Shown here one piece after another: positions 6,769-13,213 of a stretch of 13,213 bases of DNA. The stretch covers positions 1 through 13,213 of the forward strand of contig CAZEMR010000080.1 of assembly GCA_964513465.1 (NCBI GenBank), read 5' to 3'. Numbering within the stretch: the stretch's first letter is position 1; each line of letters opens with the position of its first letter. A program made the translations under genes and the position numbers. Source of the DNA: CAZEMR01 sp964513465. GTDB lineage: Bacteria > Bacteroidota > Ignavibacteria > Kapaibacteriales > UBA2268. The notes beneath the pieces are model-generated. The model made no database searches, was not told where the DNA came from, and saw only the letters and a program-made list of their open reading frames with translations.

Positions 6769-8571
6769 TCAGGATTCGCGGTCGCGATGGCTGCGGATTT
6801 TCTCCCGTGCCTGATCGAGATATATCGAGCTGGGATAATCCAGCAATAGCTTTTTCCAGGTTTCGATAGCCGCGTCCTTCATTCCGGATGCAAGCTGGGC
6901 ATCCCCTTTGATCATAAGCGCATAATCACCATAAAGCGATTCCGGATATTGACTCTTCAGCGTATCGGCCGATGCGATGGCGGATTTATAATTTCCCGCT
7001 TTAATATGTGCCAGACCGGCTTCGATCAGACTTCGCTGCCCGAGCGATGTGCCGGGAGCGGACTTTGCGGCTTCGCTGAATATTTCCGCGGCCTCTGCGT
7101 AATTATTCCGGAGACTGGCAAGCTCGCCCTGTCCGTATTTGCGGAGCGCGTCGTTATGCTCCGTATTCTGGTTAATCAGGAATAATTTGAGCAATGAATT
7201 ATTCGATTCGTCCGATTCGCTGCGCCCGGCAAGCATAGTATAATACTTTTTCGCAGAATCTATCCGGCTGTTGTAAAAATGAAGCTGGGCCATGTTGTAC
7301 ATAGCCAGCTCGACGACGTCCGGCTGGTAGCGGCTTTTGGAGTCGATAATATTCTCGAAAATCTTACGCGCGCTTTCAAAATCGTCCTTTATCATATAAA
7401 TTTCGCCGAGCAGATTGGTTGCCTCCGCGCTGATCGGGAAATTGGGCTGGGTTTCGATCAATTGACGCAGCTCTTTGATGGCCGTATTGGGGTCTTCGAG
7501 CTGTTCGAGCGCCAGAGTCGCTATGCGATAGCGGCACTCGGCGGAATTCGCATTATCAGGAAATTTTTCGATAATATCCCGATAGCGTGCGATAATATTG
7601 TTGACCTCTTCGGGCTTCATCCGGTCGTTATCGCTCATCTTTTTTTCGAGCGTGCGGGCATATCCGTAGAGCGCCGAGCTGAGGTAATTGCGGGCATCTT
7701 TGCTGTCGATCACCCATTCATAGGCGCGTAATGCGATGCGGTAATGGCCGTCGGCGCGGCTGCGGTTGGCAAACTGGATCACCTCGCGACCGCGGGAATT
7801 CTGAAGCCGGTCGATATTTATATATGCCTCGAGCGCGCGGTCATAATTGCCGGTGGTGGTCGCATACCAGGCATAAAGTAGCTGCGCGAGAATATTGTTC
7901 GAATTATTCGAAGCGAAATCGTTAAGCCGGCTGCCGACGTATTTCTCCGCCTCGGGATTGGCCATCAGCGCGTAAAGCCGGCCCTGCACCACGGCTAGAT
8001 TGTTCTGATTGCGCAGCAGATTGAGCGCTTCGTCGGTGCCCGCCTGATAATTGCCGGTGGCGATATAAAGCTGGCTCAATTCATTGGCGAATTTCTCCGG
8101 CTTGCCCAGATTATCGCGGCCTTCTTTCAAAGTGGCAATCGCCTTATCGAATAGCATAAGCCCGGACTGCGATTCGAACACCTTCAGGTAAGTTTTTGCA
8201 TTGCCGGGATTCAGCTCAATTGCCCGCTCCCATTCGCGATCGGCCTCGTTGGTTTTTCCGGTCTTCCATAGCAATTCGGCATAAAGCGAATAAGCGTCCG
8301 GCGATGGATTATTCGTTTTATAATTTTCTGCCATAGGCAGCAATTCGGAGAATTTATTCATTGCGTTATATGTGCGCACTACTCCGCTGAAGTACTCGTT
8401 ATTATTAGGCTTAGCGTCGTAAAGCTCTTTATAAAGCCTCGCTGCGTCCTCGAAATTGCCGGCCGCCTCGTAGCTTTGCGCAAGCTGGAATTTCTGTGTA
8501 TTTACATCCTGGGCGGATAAAGTGGCGGCGAATCCCGCAATTAGAAAAAATATTATTAAAAAATGTTTCAT
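6769..8571 (-). CDS. Exported tetratricopeptide repeat (TPR) protein
   Basis: A 600-residue protein with a signal peptide (hydrophobic residues 4-17, cleavage probably after L-S-A at 20) followed by TPR-type helical repeats almost throughout. Clear units include residues about 27-55 (A-x-S-Y-E-A-A-G-N-F-E-D-A), 93-123 (L-L-W-K-T-G-K-T ending L-N-P-G-N), 233-258, 384-412, 481-510 and the last two at 516-545 and 551-582, which end Y-P-E-S and Y-P-S-S as in BamD/YbgF-like repeats. There is no lipobox cysteine and no membrane helix after the signal, so a soluble periplasmic scaffold or adaptor is likely. No enzyme motif is present, so the partner cannot be named. It is transcribed divergently from the SRPBCC-MBL gene and shares a spacer with a large dyad. 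It has no obvious Shine-Dalgarno; a run of Ts precedes the ATG in its own sense. Confidence 0.88.
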   Translation of the reverse strand: MKHFLIIFFLIAGFAATLSAQDVNTQKFQLAQSYEAAGNFEDAARLYKELYDAKPNNNEYFSGVVRTYNAMNKFSELLPMAENYKTNNPSPDAYSLYAELLWKTGKTNEADREWERAIELNPGNAKTYLKVFESQSGLMLFDKAIATLKEGRDNLGKPEKFANELSQLYIATGNYQAGTDEALNLLRNQNNLAVVQGRLYALMANPEAEKYVGSRLNDFASNNSNNILAQLLYAWYATTTGNYDRALEAYINIDRLQNSRGREVIQFANRSRADGHYRIALRAYEWVIDSKDARNYLSSALYGYARTLEKKMSDNDRMKPEEVNNIIARYRDIIEKFPDNANSAECRYRIATLALEQLEDPNTAIKELRQLIETQPNFPISAEATNLLGEIYMIKDDFESARKIFENIIDSKSRYQPDVVELAMYNMAQLHFYNSRIDSAKKYYTMLAGRSESDESNNSLLKLFLINQNTEHNDALRKYGQGELASLRNNYAEAAEIFSEAAKSAPGTSLGQRSLIEAGLAHIKAGNYKSAIASADTLKSQYPESLYGDYALMIKGDAQLASGMKDAAIETWKKLLLDYPSSIYLDQAREKIRSHRDRES

Positions 8572-8611
8572 GGTCGAAAAAAAATATTAAATTAAGAAAA
8601 ATTTAATGATC

Positions 8612-8651
8612 CGGTTAACAGACGTAATTCGACAATTACTGTTGTTATCCG
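8612..8651. promoter_or_regulatory. 40 bp imperfect dyad in the divergent TPR / SRPBCC-MBL spacer
   Basis: The arms pair as CGG (8612-8614) with CCG (8649-8651), TAACA (8616-8620) with TGTTA (8643-8647) and GTAATT (8624-8629) with AATTAC (8634-8639), around a 4-nt centre CGAC. That is 14 complementary positions of 18 per arm, perfectly symmetric about 8631/8632. There is no T-run after it on either strand and it ends 24 nt before the plus-strand ATG, so a two-way operator for a dimeric regulator is more likely than a terminator. A 5'-UTR hairpin is the alternative. Confidence 0.55.
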
Positions 8652-8675
8652 ATTTCCGAACAATGCACTGAATTT

Positions 8676-9926
8676 ATGCGAAAACTGCGTATTGCAATAA
8701 TTGTACTCATAGCCCTCTTTGCGGGAGTGACTCTGGCCGCGCTGCTGATGCCGGACATCTACCGCGTGGACAAAAGCATCATTATAAATACCGATCGCGA
8801 AAGGGCTTATGATTATCTGAAAAACCCGGCTGACTGGTTCCGATGGGCGGTCTGGCTCGAAGGCAGCGATTATATTTATAAACCCGGCGAAATCCCCAAA
8901 ATCGAAGCAACCACGCCCGAAGCCGAGTTGCACAGCCTGCGATTCACCGAATTCATAGAGGACTCGCTCGTTCAGGTGGAATTCACTCGCGTGACCGATC
9001 TGAATAGCGTTGTCCGGATATCACTTCGGGCGGAAGACGGCGGCGTTAAATTATTATGGAATGAATTCGGCGAAACCGGCAGCCACCCCGCCCGCCGCCT
9101 GATGATGAACCTGTTTATGGAAAGCTTTTTCGGGCCGGAAATCGACCGCAGCCTCAATGATTTGAAATCAATTCTGGAAAATAAAGCATTTAACGGAGAA
9201 ATTCAGGACGAAAAAATGAACGTGAGGATTATTTATGACAATAGCGCACACCCCGGACTTGACAGCGGATGGGGATTTTCCGCAATAGTGGGGGGTGTAA
9301 TGTTCGACACCGGCAATGATTTTACAAAACTTATTGGCAATATAAAAAAGCTGGAAATCGATCCGCAGAGCATACGCTATCTGGTGCTCTCGCACGAACA
9401 CCGCGACCACACCGGCGGCGCGCTCGAATTAGTCGGTATGCTTGATTCGCTGCAAGCCGTTTATGTCTGCAAAGATTTCGATGACTCTCAGAAAGCCGCA
9501 TTAGTGACCTCAGGCGCTACTGTGGTCGAGGCCGACACAGCAACCGAAATTACCGATAATATATATACTTCGGGCAGCTTCCCGGTCAGTTACCATGGGG
9601 GTGCATTTTGCGAGCAGGCGCTGGTGATGCGTCACAATGCGAAAATCGGGATAATCACCGGCTGCAGCCATCCCGGCATTGTCGAAATCGCCGAAAAATG
9701 CCGGCTGGATTTCGCAGTCGAAAGCATCTCATTCATTGCCGGCGGATTTCATACTAATTCGCTGAACAACCGCGAGCTGAAGGCGCTGGCGCTCGAGCTT
9801 CGCAGCCTCGGAGTCGAACGCGCGGCGCCCATGCACTGCAGCGGCAGGGCGGCATATCCGGCTTTCCGCGAGGTATTTGGCGACTCCGCATTAAAACTCG
9901 CAGCGGGTGACCTGATTGGCTTCTGA
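8676..9926 (+). CDS. Membrane-anchored SRPBCC domain fused to COG1237-type MBL-fold hydrolase
   Basis: A 416-residue two-domain protein. Residues 5-24 form one N-terminal membrane helix. Residues about 27-168 match the SRPBCC/polyketide-cyclase-like fold (P-D-I-Y-R-V-D-K-S-I-I-I-N opening, N-P-A-D-W-F-R-W turn, final long helix), which binds hydrophobic ligands in a cavity. Residues 182-416 form a complete metallo-beta-lactamase fold of the COG1237 group: W-G-F-S (198-201), F-D-T-G (210-213), H240-E-H242-R-D244-H245 metal motif, G-C-S-H332-P-G, G-G-F-H359 and P-M-H387-C-S-G. Relatives are annotated as dihydropterin-ribofuranosyl-aminobenzene-phosphate synthase-like hydrolases; the true substrate is unknown. 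An in-frame ATG at 9216 (M181), with AGGA at 9205-9208, begins exactly the MBL domain, so a free hydrolase may also be made. No clear Shine-Dalgarno precedes 8676. The end overlaps the MFS gene by 11 nt. Confidence 0.85.
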   Translation: MRKLRIAIIVLIALFAGVTLAALLMPDIYRVDKSIIINTDRERAYDYLKNPADWFRWAVWLEGSDYIYKPGEIPKIEATTPEAELHSLRFTEFIEDSLVQVEFTRVTDLNSVVRISLRAEDGGVKLLWNEFGETGSHPARRLMMNLFMESFFGPEIDRSLNDLKSILENKAFNGEIQDEKMNVRIIYDNSAHPGLDSGWGFSAIVGGVMFDTGNDFTKLIGNIKKLEIDPQSIRYLVLSHEHRDHTGGALELVGMLDSLQAVYVCKDFDDSQKAALVTSGATVVEADTATEITDNIYTSGSFPVSYHGGAFCEQALVMRHNAKIGIITGCSHPGIVEIAEKCRLDFAVESISFIAGGFHTNSLNNRELKALALELRSLGVERAAPMHCSGRAAYPAFREVFGDSALKLAAGDLIGF

Positions 9927-11100
9927 GGCAATTAATAGAAGAGACCTGGAACAATTCCGCCTGGGTAAGGTCAGCCTGGTCGGATTCAGCCATTTTATGC
10001 ATGATGTGTATCCAGCTTTTCTCGCGCCATTGATTCCGCTGCTGATCGATAAGCTCGGCTTCTCATATTCGCTGGCCGGAGTGCTGATCTTCTGCCTGCG
10101 GGCGCCGTCGCTGCTGAGTCCGGTTATTGGCGGACTCGCAGACAAATTCGACATGCGCTATGCCTTGATATTCGCCCCGGCATTCACAGCCGTGATGATG
10201 AGCCTTGGGCCTCTTGCTCCGGGATTCGGCTGGCTCTGCGTTATATTATTAATGGCGGGAATGAGCGCAGCGATTTATCATGTGCCATCACCGGTAATGA
10301 TCCGCCACCTATCGGGCAGTCGTATAGGTACGGGCATGAGCATATTCATGGCGGGCGGCGAGCTTGCGCGCACTGTCGGGCCTATCGTAATAATCGCGGC
10401 TGTGGAGCTGTTAGGATTCGAAGGCTCGTATCCGGTTATGACGCTCGGGCTTATCACGGCGATAGCATTATATTTTGCAATCCGCAGGGTAGACCCCGGA
10501 GGTATGGTCAGCGGCCGCGGAGCCATCCGCAATCTGAAGGGGGCATGGCAGAAAAATCGCCGAATGTTCCTTTTAATACTGGGTATTATGTCCGGACGCG
10601 GATTTCTGATGGCTGCGCTTACACTGTTTCTGCCGGCTTTTATGATAGAGCGCGGCTCGGATCTGTGGATAGCAGGCATTGCGCTTTCGGCGCTGGAGCT
10701 TGCCGGAGTCGGCGGAGCGCTTGGATCGGGCTTTTTTGCGGATAAATTCGGCAAAAAGCGGGTGATTATATATATGATAATTCTGACGCCCGCGCTGATG
10801 CTGCTGTTTCTGGTCACATCCGGGGCGCTGTCGTTCGTGATGCTGATCTTCACCGGACTGGCGCTGTTTGCGATTACTCCGATAATTCTGGCGATGGTGC
10901 AGAGCCGCGAGAACGAATTCCCTGCCTCGGCCAATAGCATATTCATGACGCTGAACTTTGCGGTGACCTCGGCTCTGGCCTTGCTGTTCGGCGCTCTGGG
11001 CGATGTTGTATCGCTTGAATTCGCGTATTATTTCAGTGCGGCGGCGGGATTAATCGCGATTCCTTTTGCAATTATGCTGCCGGGAAATTCTGAAGATTAA
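9916..11100 (+). CDS. MFS transporter, fosmidomycin-resistance (Fsr)-like
   Basis: A 394-residue polytopic inner-membrane protein of the major facilitator superfamily with about 12 hydrophobic segments. The first helix contains G-F-S-H-F-M-H-D-V-Y-P-A-F-L, the loop after helix 2 has the MFS A-motif form G-G-L-A-D-K-F (72-78) and a second copy G-F-F-A-D-K-F-G-K-K-R lies at 272-282. The H-V-P-S-P-V-M-I stretch (122-129) and M-A-G-G-E-L (145-150) with a following G-P resemble Fsr-type exporters (proton-driven drug or metabolite efflux). The substrate cannot be inferred. The best start is a TTG at 9916, inside the last codons of the MBL gene; the first in-frame ATG falls within helix 1 and would truncate it. 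The overlap implies translational coupling and a shared function with the SRPBCC-MBL protein. Confidence 0.87.
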   Translation: MASEAINRRDLEQFRLGKVSLVGFSHFMHDVYPAFLAPLIPLLIDKLGFSYSLAGVLIFCLRAPSLLSPVIGGLADKFDMRYALIFAPAFTAVMMSLGPLAPGFGWLCVILLMAGMSAAIYHVPSPVMIRHLSGSRIGTGMSIFMAGGELARTVGPIVIIAAVELLGFEGSYPVMTLGLITAIALYFAIRRVDPGGMVSGRGAIRNLKGAWQKNRRMFLLILGIMSGRGFLMAALTLFLPAFMIERGSDLWIAGIALSALELAGVGGALGSGFFADKFGKKRVIIYMIILTPALMLLFLVTSGALSFVMLIFTGLALFAITPIILAMVQSRENEFPASANSIFMTLNFAVTSALALLFGALGDVVSLEFAYYFSAAAGLIAIPFAIMLPGNSED

Positions 11101-11130
11101 TAAAATAATAAATAAAAAAATTAATATTTT

Positions 11131-11144
11131 TGTGACTAATCACA
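11131..11144. promoter_or_regulatory. Short palindrome TGTGA-CTAA-TCACA before the macrodomain gene
   Basis: A perfect 5-bp inverted repeat with a 4-nt centre, flanked by T-rich and A-rich runs, in the 81 nt gap after the MFS gene. The half-sites equal those of CRP/FNR-type operators, but the classical spacer is 6 (CRP), so assignment to that family is doubtful. The surrounding T and A runs also allow it to be a weak two-way terminator. Confidence 0.35.
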
Positions 11145-11181
11145 GAAAAAATGGTTATTTAATATTAAAGGGGGCACCGAA

Positions 11182-11730
11182 ATGGAAATGAGCAATAAAA
11201 TTGAGCTTGTCAAAGGAGACATTACCAGTCTGGAAATCGAAGCTGTAGTAAACGCAGCCAATAGCTCGCTCGCTGGCGGCGGGGGAGTCGATGGCGCAAT
11301 TCATGCCGCGGCCGGCCCCAAACTTCATGATGAGTGCATGAGAATCGTAAAAAAGCAGGGCGGATGCCCAACGGGCGATGCGGTGCTAACCAGCGCTGGG
11401 AATATGCCTTCGAAATACGTCATCCACGCAGTCGGACCCGTTTGGGGCGGCGGCAAAGCAGGCGAAGCCGATCTGCTCGCCCGCACTTATCGCAACAGCC
11501 TCGACACAGCCGACCTCTTCGGAATAAAAGAAGTCGCATTTCCGAATATCAGTACCGGGGTTTATGGTTTTCCAAAACCCGATGCCGCCCGGATCGCAAT
11601 CGACACAGTGAACGAATACATCAGCGAAAATGACTCGATCGAGCGGGTGGTATTCTGCTGCTTCGACGAGGAAAATTATCGGATTTATGAAGAGATACTG
11701 GGCAAAAGCGCCGGGAATTCCGATGAGTAA
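11182..11730 (+). CDS. Macrodomain protein, O-acetyl-ADP-ribose deacetylase type (YmdB/MacroD-like)
   Basis: A 182-residue stand-alone macrodomain. Motifs are G-D-I-T (12-15), the ADP-ribose-binding N-A-A-N-S-S-L-A-G-G-G-G-V-D-G-A-I-H (24-41), G-C-P-T-G-D-A (61-67), V-I-H-A-V-G-P (80-86) and the phosphate loop P-N-I-S-T-G-V-Y-G-F-P (121-131). MacroD-class enzymes hydrolyse O-acetyl-ADP-ribose and remove ADP-ribose from proteins or nucleic acids. All binding elements are intact and the length is normal for the YmdB group. The start is set by AGGGGG at 11169-11174, 7 nt before ATG; a second ATG follows at 11188. It overlaps the OstA-like gene by 8 nt (ATGAGTAA). No ADP-ribosyltransferase partner such as DarT is adjacent, so a general detoxification or signalling role is more likely than toxin-antitoxin. 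Confidence 0.93.
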   Translation: MEMSNKIELVKGDITSLEIEAVVNAANSSLAGGGGVDGAIHAAAGPKLHDECMRIVKKQGGCPTGDAVLTSAGNMPSKYVIHAVGPVWGGGKAGEADLLARTYRNSLDTADLFGIKEVAFPNISTGVYGFPKPDAARIAIDTVNEYISENDSIERVVFCCFDEENYRIYEEILGKSAGNSDE

Positions 11731-13021
11731 ATTATATATGTTCTTTCTCATAATATTTTTGTGGGCAAATTCGGCAATAGCGCAGCCACGCGAGCCGATC
11801 ATCCTCGATACGGCCGATGTGCTGCTTGGCAGCACACAGACCGATGCCGGCCATGTGCGGCGGTTTATGGGCAACGTCCGGCTGCACCAGGGCAAAGTCC
11901 GCGTCCATGCCGACGAAGTGATTCATTATATCGATCAGAACCGCGCAAAGCTGATCGGCAATGTGCGGATACTGCAGGACGATATGACTATGAGCGCGCC
12001 GCGAATCGATTACGACGGCAATAAAAAATTCGCCCGCGCCGAAGAGGGCGTAAGGATTGTGGACAGCGCAAGCACCCTTGTCGCCGATTCGGGGTCGTAT
12101 TCCACTCGCGACCTGATTGCCGACTTCCGCGGCGAAGTTGTGATCGAGGACGACTCGGCGAGAATTATAGCCAATCGCGTGATTTATTATCGCAAATCGG
12201 GCAACAGCGACGCAACGGGAGATGTGGTAATCCGCGGGAAGTATAGCAATACCGCGCTCGCAGGCGATACGGTGAATTATATCCCGAACGAAAATTATAC
12301 GCGGGCGGCCGGCGCGCCGAAACTATTCCAGATCGATACTCTGCGATCCGGCAATGGCGACAGCATCCGCGCGGAGATAGACACGCTGAGCATCCGCGCT
12401 CTGATAATGCATGCCTGGCGCAGCGCACAAGCCGAACGCTACGTATTCGACGATTCGGTGGAAATAAACCGTTCCGGAATGGCAGCCCGCGCCGATAGTG
12501 CGGTTTACTTCAAAACTGCCGACCGGATCGAGCTTTTTGGCGGACCGGTTGTGTGGTATGATTCCACTCAGCTCCATGCGGATACGACGATCATCCGGCT
12601 GCGCGAGAACAAATTAGAAAGCATTCGGGCAAAATCGCGGGCTCTGGCCGCCAGCCGCGGAGATTCGGCAGACCCCGCGGCGATTAATCAGATAACCGGC
12701 AGCGAGCTGTTTCTTGAATTCAGCGATGGCGAAATACGGATGATCCATAGCCGCGGCGATGCAAAAAGCCTCTACTTCCTGGCGGGCGAGGACGGAAGCG
12801 CCGGAGCCGACCGCGCAAGCTGCGACGAATTCAAGATATTCTTCAGCGATGGCGAACCCGAAAACGCGCTCTGGCTGGACGAAATCCGCGCCGATTTTAT
12901 CCCGGATAATGTATATTTCGGGAATATTGAAGAGTATTATCTGCCGGGATTCCGGTGGAGCTATAGCCGCCCGCATAAAATTGAGATGAAACTTCGTAAT
13001 TCGAAGAAATTAAATAAATAA
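11723..13021 (+). CDS. OstA/LptA-like outer-membrane biogenesis protein
   Basis: A 432-residue exported protein. The signal peptide covers residues 1-20 (cleavage S-A-I-A before Q-P-R). The rest is a run of beta strands in OstA/LptA-type repeats: phrases such as F-M-G-N-V-R-L-H-Q-G-K-V-R-V-H-A-D, L-I-G-N-V-R-I-L-Q-D-D-M and F-R-G-E-V-V-I-E-D-D recur at 20-40 residue spacing, each pairing a G-N-V/G-E-V turn with an A-D or A-N-R strand. Family members form a periplasmic beta-taco that binds lipid A and carries LPS to the outer membrane. Bacteroidetes and relatives have such longer OstA-like forms, so a role in LPS transport is likely. I chose ATG 11723 rather than an upstream in-frame ATG at 11630 because it directly opens the signal peptide and overlaps the macrodomain stop, a common coupling arrangement. 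Confidence 0.82.
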   Translation: MSKLYMFFLIIFLWANSAIAQPREPIILDTADVLLGSTQTDAGHVRRFMGNVRLHQGKVRVHADEVIHYIDQNRAKLIGNVRILQDDMTMSAPRIDYDGNKKFARAEEGVRIVDSASTLVADSGSYSTRDLIADFRGEVVIEDDSARIIANRVIYYRKSGNSDATGDVVIRGKYSNTALAGDTVNYIPNENYTRAAGAPKLFQIDTLRSGNGDSIRAEIDTLSIRALIMHAWRSAQAERYVFDDSVEINRSGMAARADSAVYFKTADRIELFGGPVVWYDSTQLHADTTIIRLRENKLESIRAKSRALAASRGDSADPAAINQITGSELFLEFSDGEIRMIHSRGDAKSLYFLAGEDGSAGADRASCDEFKIFFSDGEPENALWLDEIRADFIPDNVYFGNIEEYYLPGFRWSYSRPHKIEMKLRNSKKLNK

Positions 13022-13022
13022 A

Positions 13023-13051
13023 TTGAATTAAGATTAATAAAATTGTAAATT
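13023..13051 (+). promoter_or_regulatory. Possible promoter for the terminal secreted-protein gene
   Basis: TTGAAT (13023-13028) and TAAATT (13046-13051) are separated by 17 nt in the 76 nt gap after the OstA-like gene. Each matches four of six consensus positions, in very AT-rich DNA, so this is weak. The gap shows no GC-rich terminator stem. Confidence 0.2.
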
Positions 13052-13097
13052 AATTCATAAATGCAATGACTTAAAAATCGCGAAATCCGAGGCGCTT

Positions 13098-13213
13098 ATG
13101 AAAAAAACCTTATACATATTTTTAATTACTTTATTCTCGTTTAATCTGAATGCACAGCCGCAGGAGACCTCATCATTCGAGGGCACCCATTTCTGGGTCG
13201 GATTCATGCAAAA
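13098..13213 (+). CDS. Secreted surface protein, N-terminal fragment (possible IgGFc-binding-like domain)
   Basis: Only 38 codons lie inside the window. Residues 1-19 form a signal peptide (M-K-K-T then a hydrophobic stretch ending L-N-A before Q). The mature start contains F-E-G-T-H-F-W-V-G-F-M-Q, similar to the G-x-x-F-W-V-x-F opening of IgGFc-binding-like N-terminal domains found in large FCB surface and gliding-associated proteins. The start is supported by GAGG at 13089-13092, 5 nt before ATG. The domain call rests on one short motif and could be wrong; export is well supported. Confidence 0.6.
   Translation, partial: MKKTLYIFLITLFSFNLNAQPQETSSFEGTHFWVGFMQ

Noticed and set aside
10278..10946. 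Minus-strand open frame of 222 codons opposite the MFS gene
   Set aside because: Rich in Ser, Pro, Ile and Arg as expected from reversed membrane-helix codons; no family resemblance.
11630..11722. Longer N-terminus for the OstA-like protein from an ATG at 11630
   Set aside because: The extra 31 residues precede an evident signal peptide and overlap the conserved macrodomain C-terminus by about 100 nt; ATG 11723 explains the signal peptide better.
11182..11730. Macrodomain as antitoxin of a DarT-type ADP-ribosylation toxin
   Set aside because: No ADP-ribosyltransferase gene lies on either side; the neighbours are an MFS transporter and an OstA-like protein.
13025..13056. Inverted repeat GAATTAA / TTAATTC after the OstA-like gene
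   Set aside because: Seven AT-rich pairs with an 18 nt spacer in very AT-rich DNA; likely chance.
1..13213. GAATTC occurs 20 times by my count, several-fold above the roughly 3 expected by chance
   Set aside because: Fourteen copies are in codon phase as Glu-Phe (GAA TTC) and five as Asn-Ser (AAT TC), so codon and dipeptide preference explains it. It only suggests no EcoRI-like restriction acts on this DNA.

Overview
This 13.2 kb window looks like an ordinary chromosomal stretch from a Gram-negative bacterium of the FCB (Fibrobacteres-Chlorobi-Bacteroidetes) superphylum, possibly an uncultured lineage. Three features point there: a secreted metallopeptidase ending in a type IX secretion (T9SS) type A sorting domain with a YPNP motif, an OstA/LptA-like outer-membrane biogenesis protein, and several Sec-exported proteins whose signal peptides end in A-Q. 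The exact phylum cannot be fixed from the sequence. I saw no transposase, integron, CRISPR array, tRNA or rRNA.

Layout. Positions 1-2425 (minus strand) hold the N-terminal part of a Xer-type tyrosine recombinase, cut by the window edge. It lies directly downstream of, and overlaps by a TAATG junction, a full-length 7TM-HD phosphohydrolase of the PgpH family (cyclic di-AMP phosphodiesterase). A 207 bp divergent spacer follows. On the plus strand come a 971-aa M36-like (fungalysin-type) T9SS-exported metallopeptidase, a clear intrinsic terminator, rsmE (16S rRNA m3U1498 methyltransferase) and a small GIY-YIG-like protein. The last of these converges stop-to-stop with a minus-strand, signal-peptide-bearing TPR protein (6769-8571).

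After a 104 bp divergent spacer carrying a 40 bp imperfect dyad, the plus strand has a membrane-anchored SRPBCC domain fused to a complete COG1237-type metallo-beta-lactamase-fold hydrolase. This overlaps a fosmidomycin-resistance-like MFS transporter. Next come a macrodomain (ADP-ribose/O-acetyl-ADP-ribose hydrolase type) overlapping an OstA/LptA-like envelope protein, and finally the first 38 codons of a secreted surface protein.

How the genes may work together. Most genes are housekeeping or envelope functions: second-messenger turnover, ribosome modification, LPS transport and secreted proteolysis. The part most worth a second look is the dyad-controlled SRPBCC-MBL-MFS unit (8612-11100). 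Its domain order suggests binding, hydrolysis and export of a small molecule, but substrate and function are unknown. The other notable points are an irregular start for the Xer gene, a terminator only 20 nt ahead of rsmE, and translational overlap of a macrodomain with an envelope-assembly gene.
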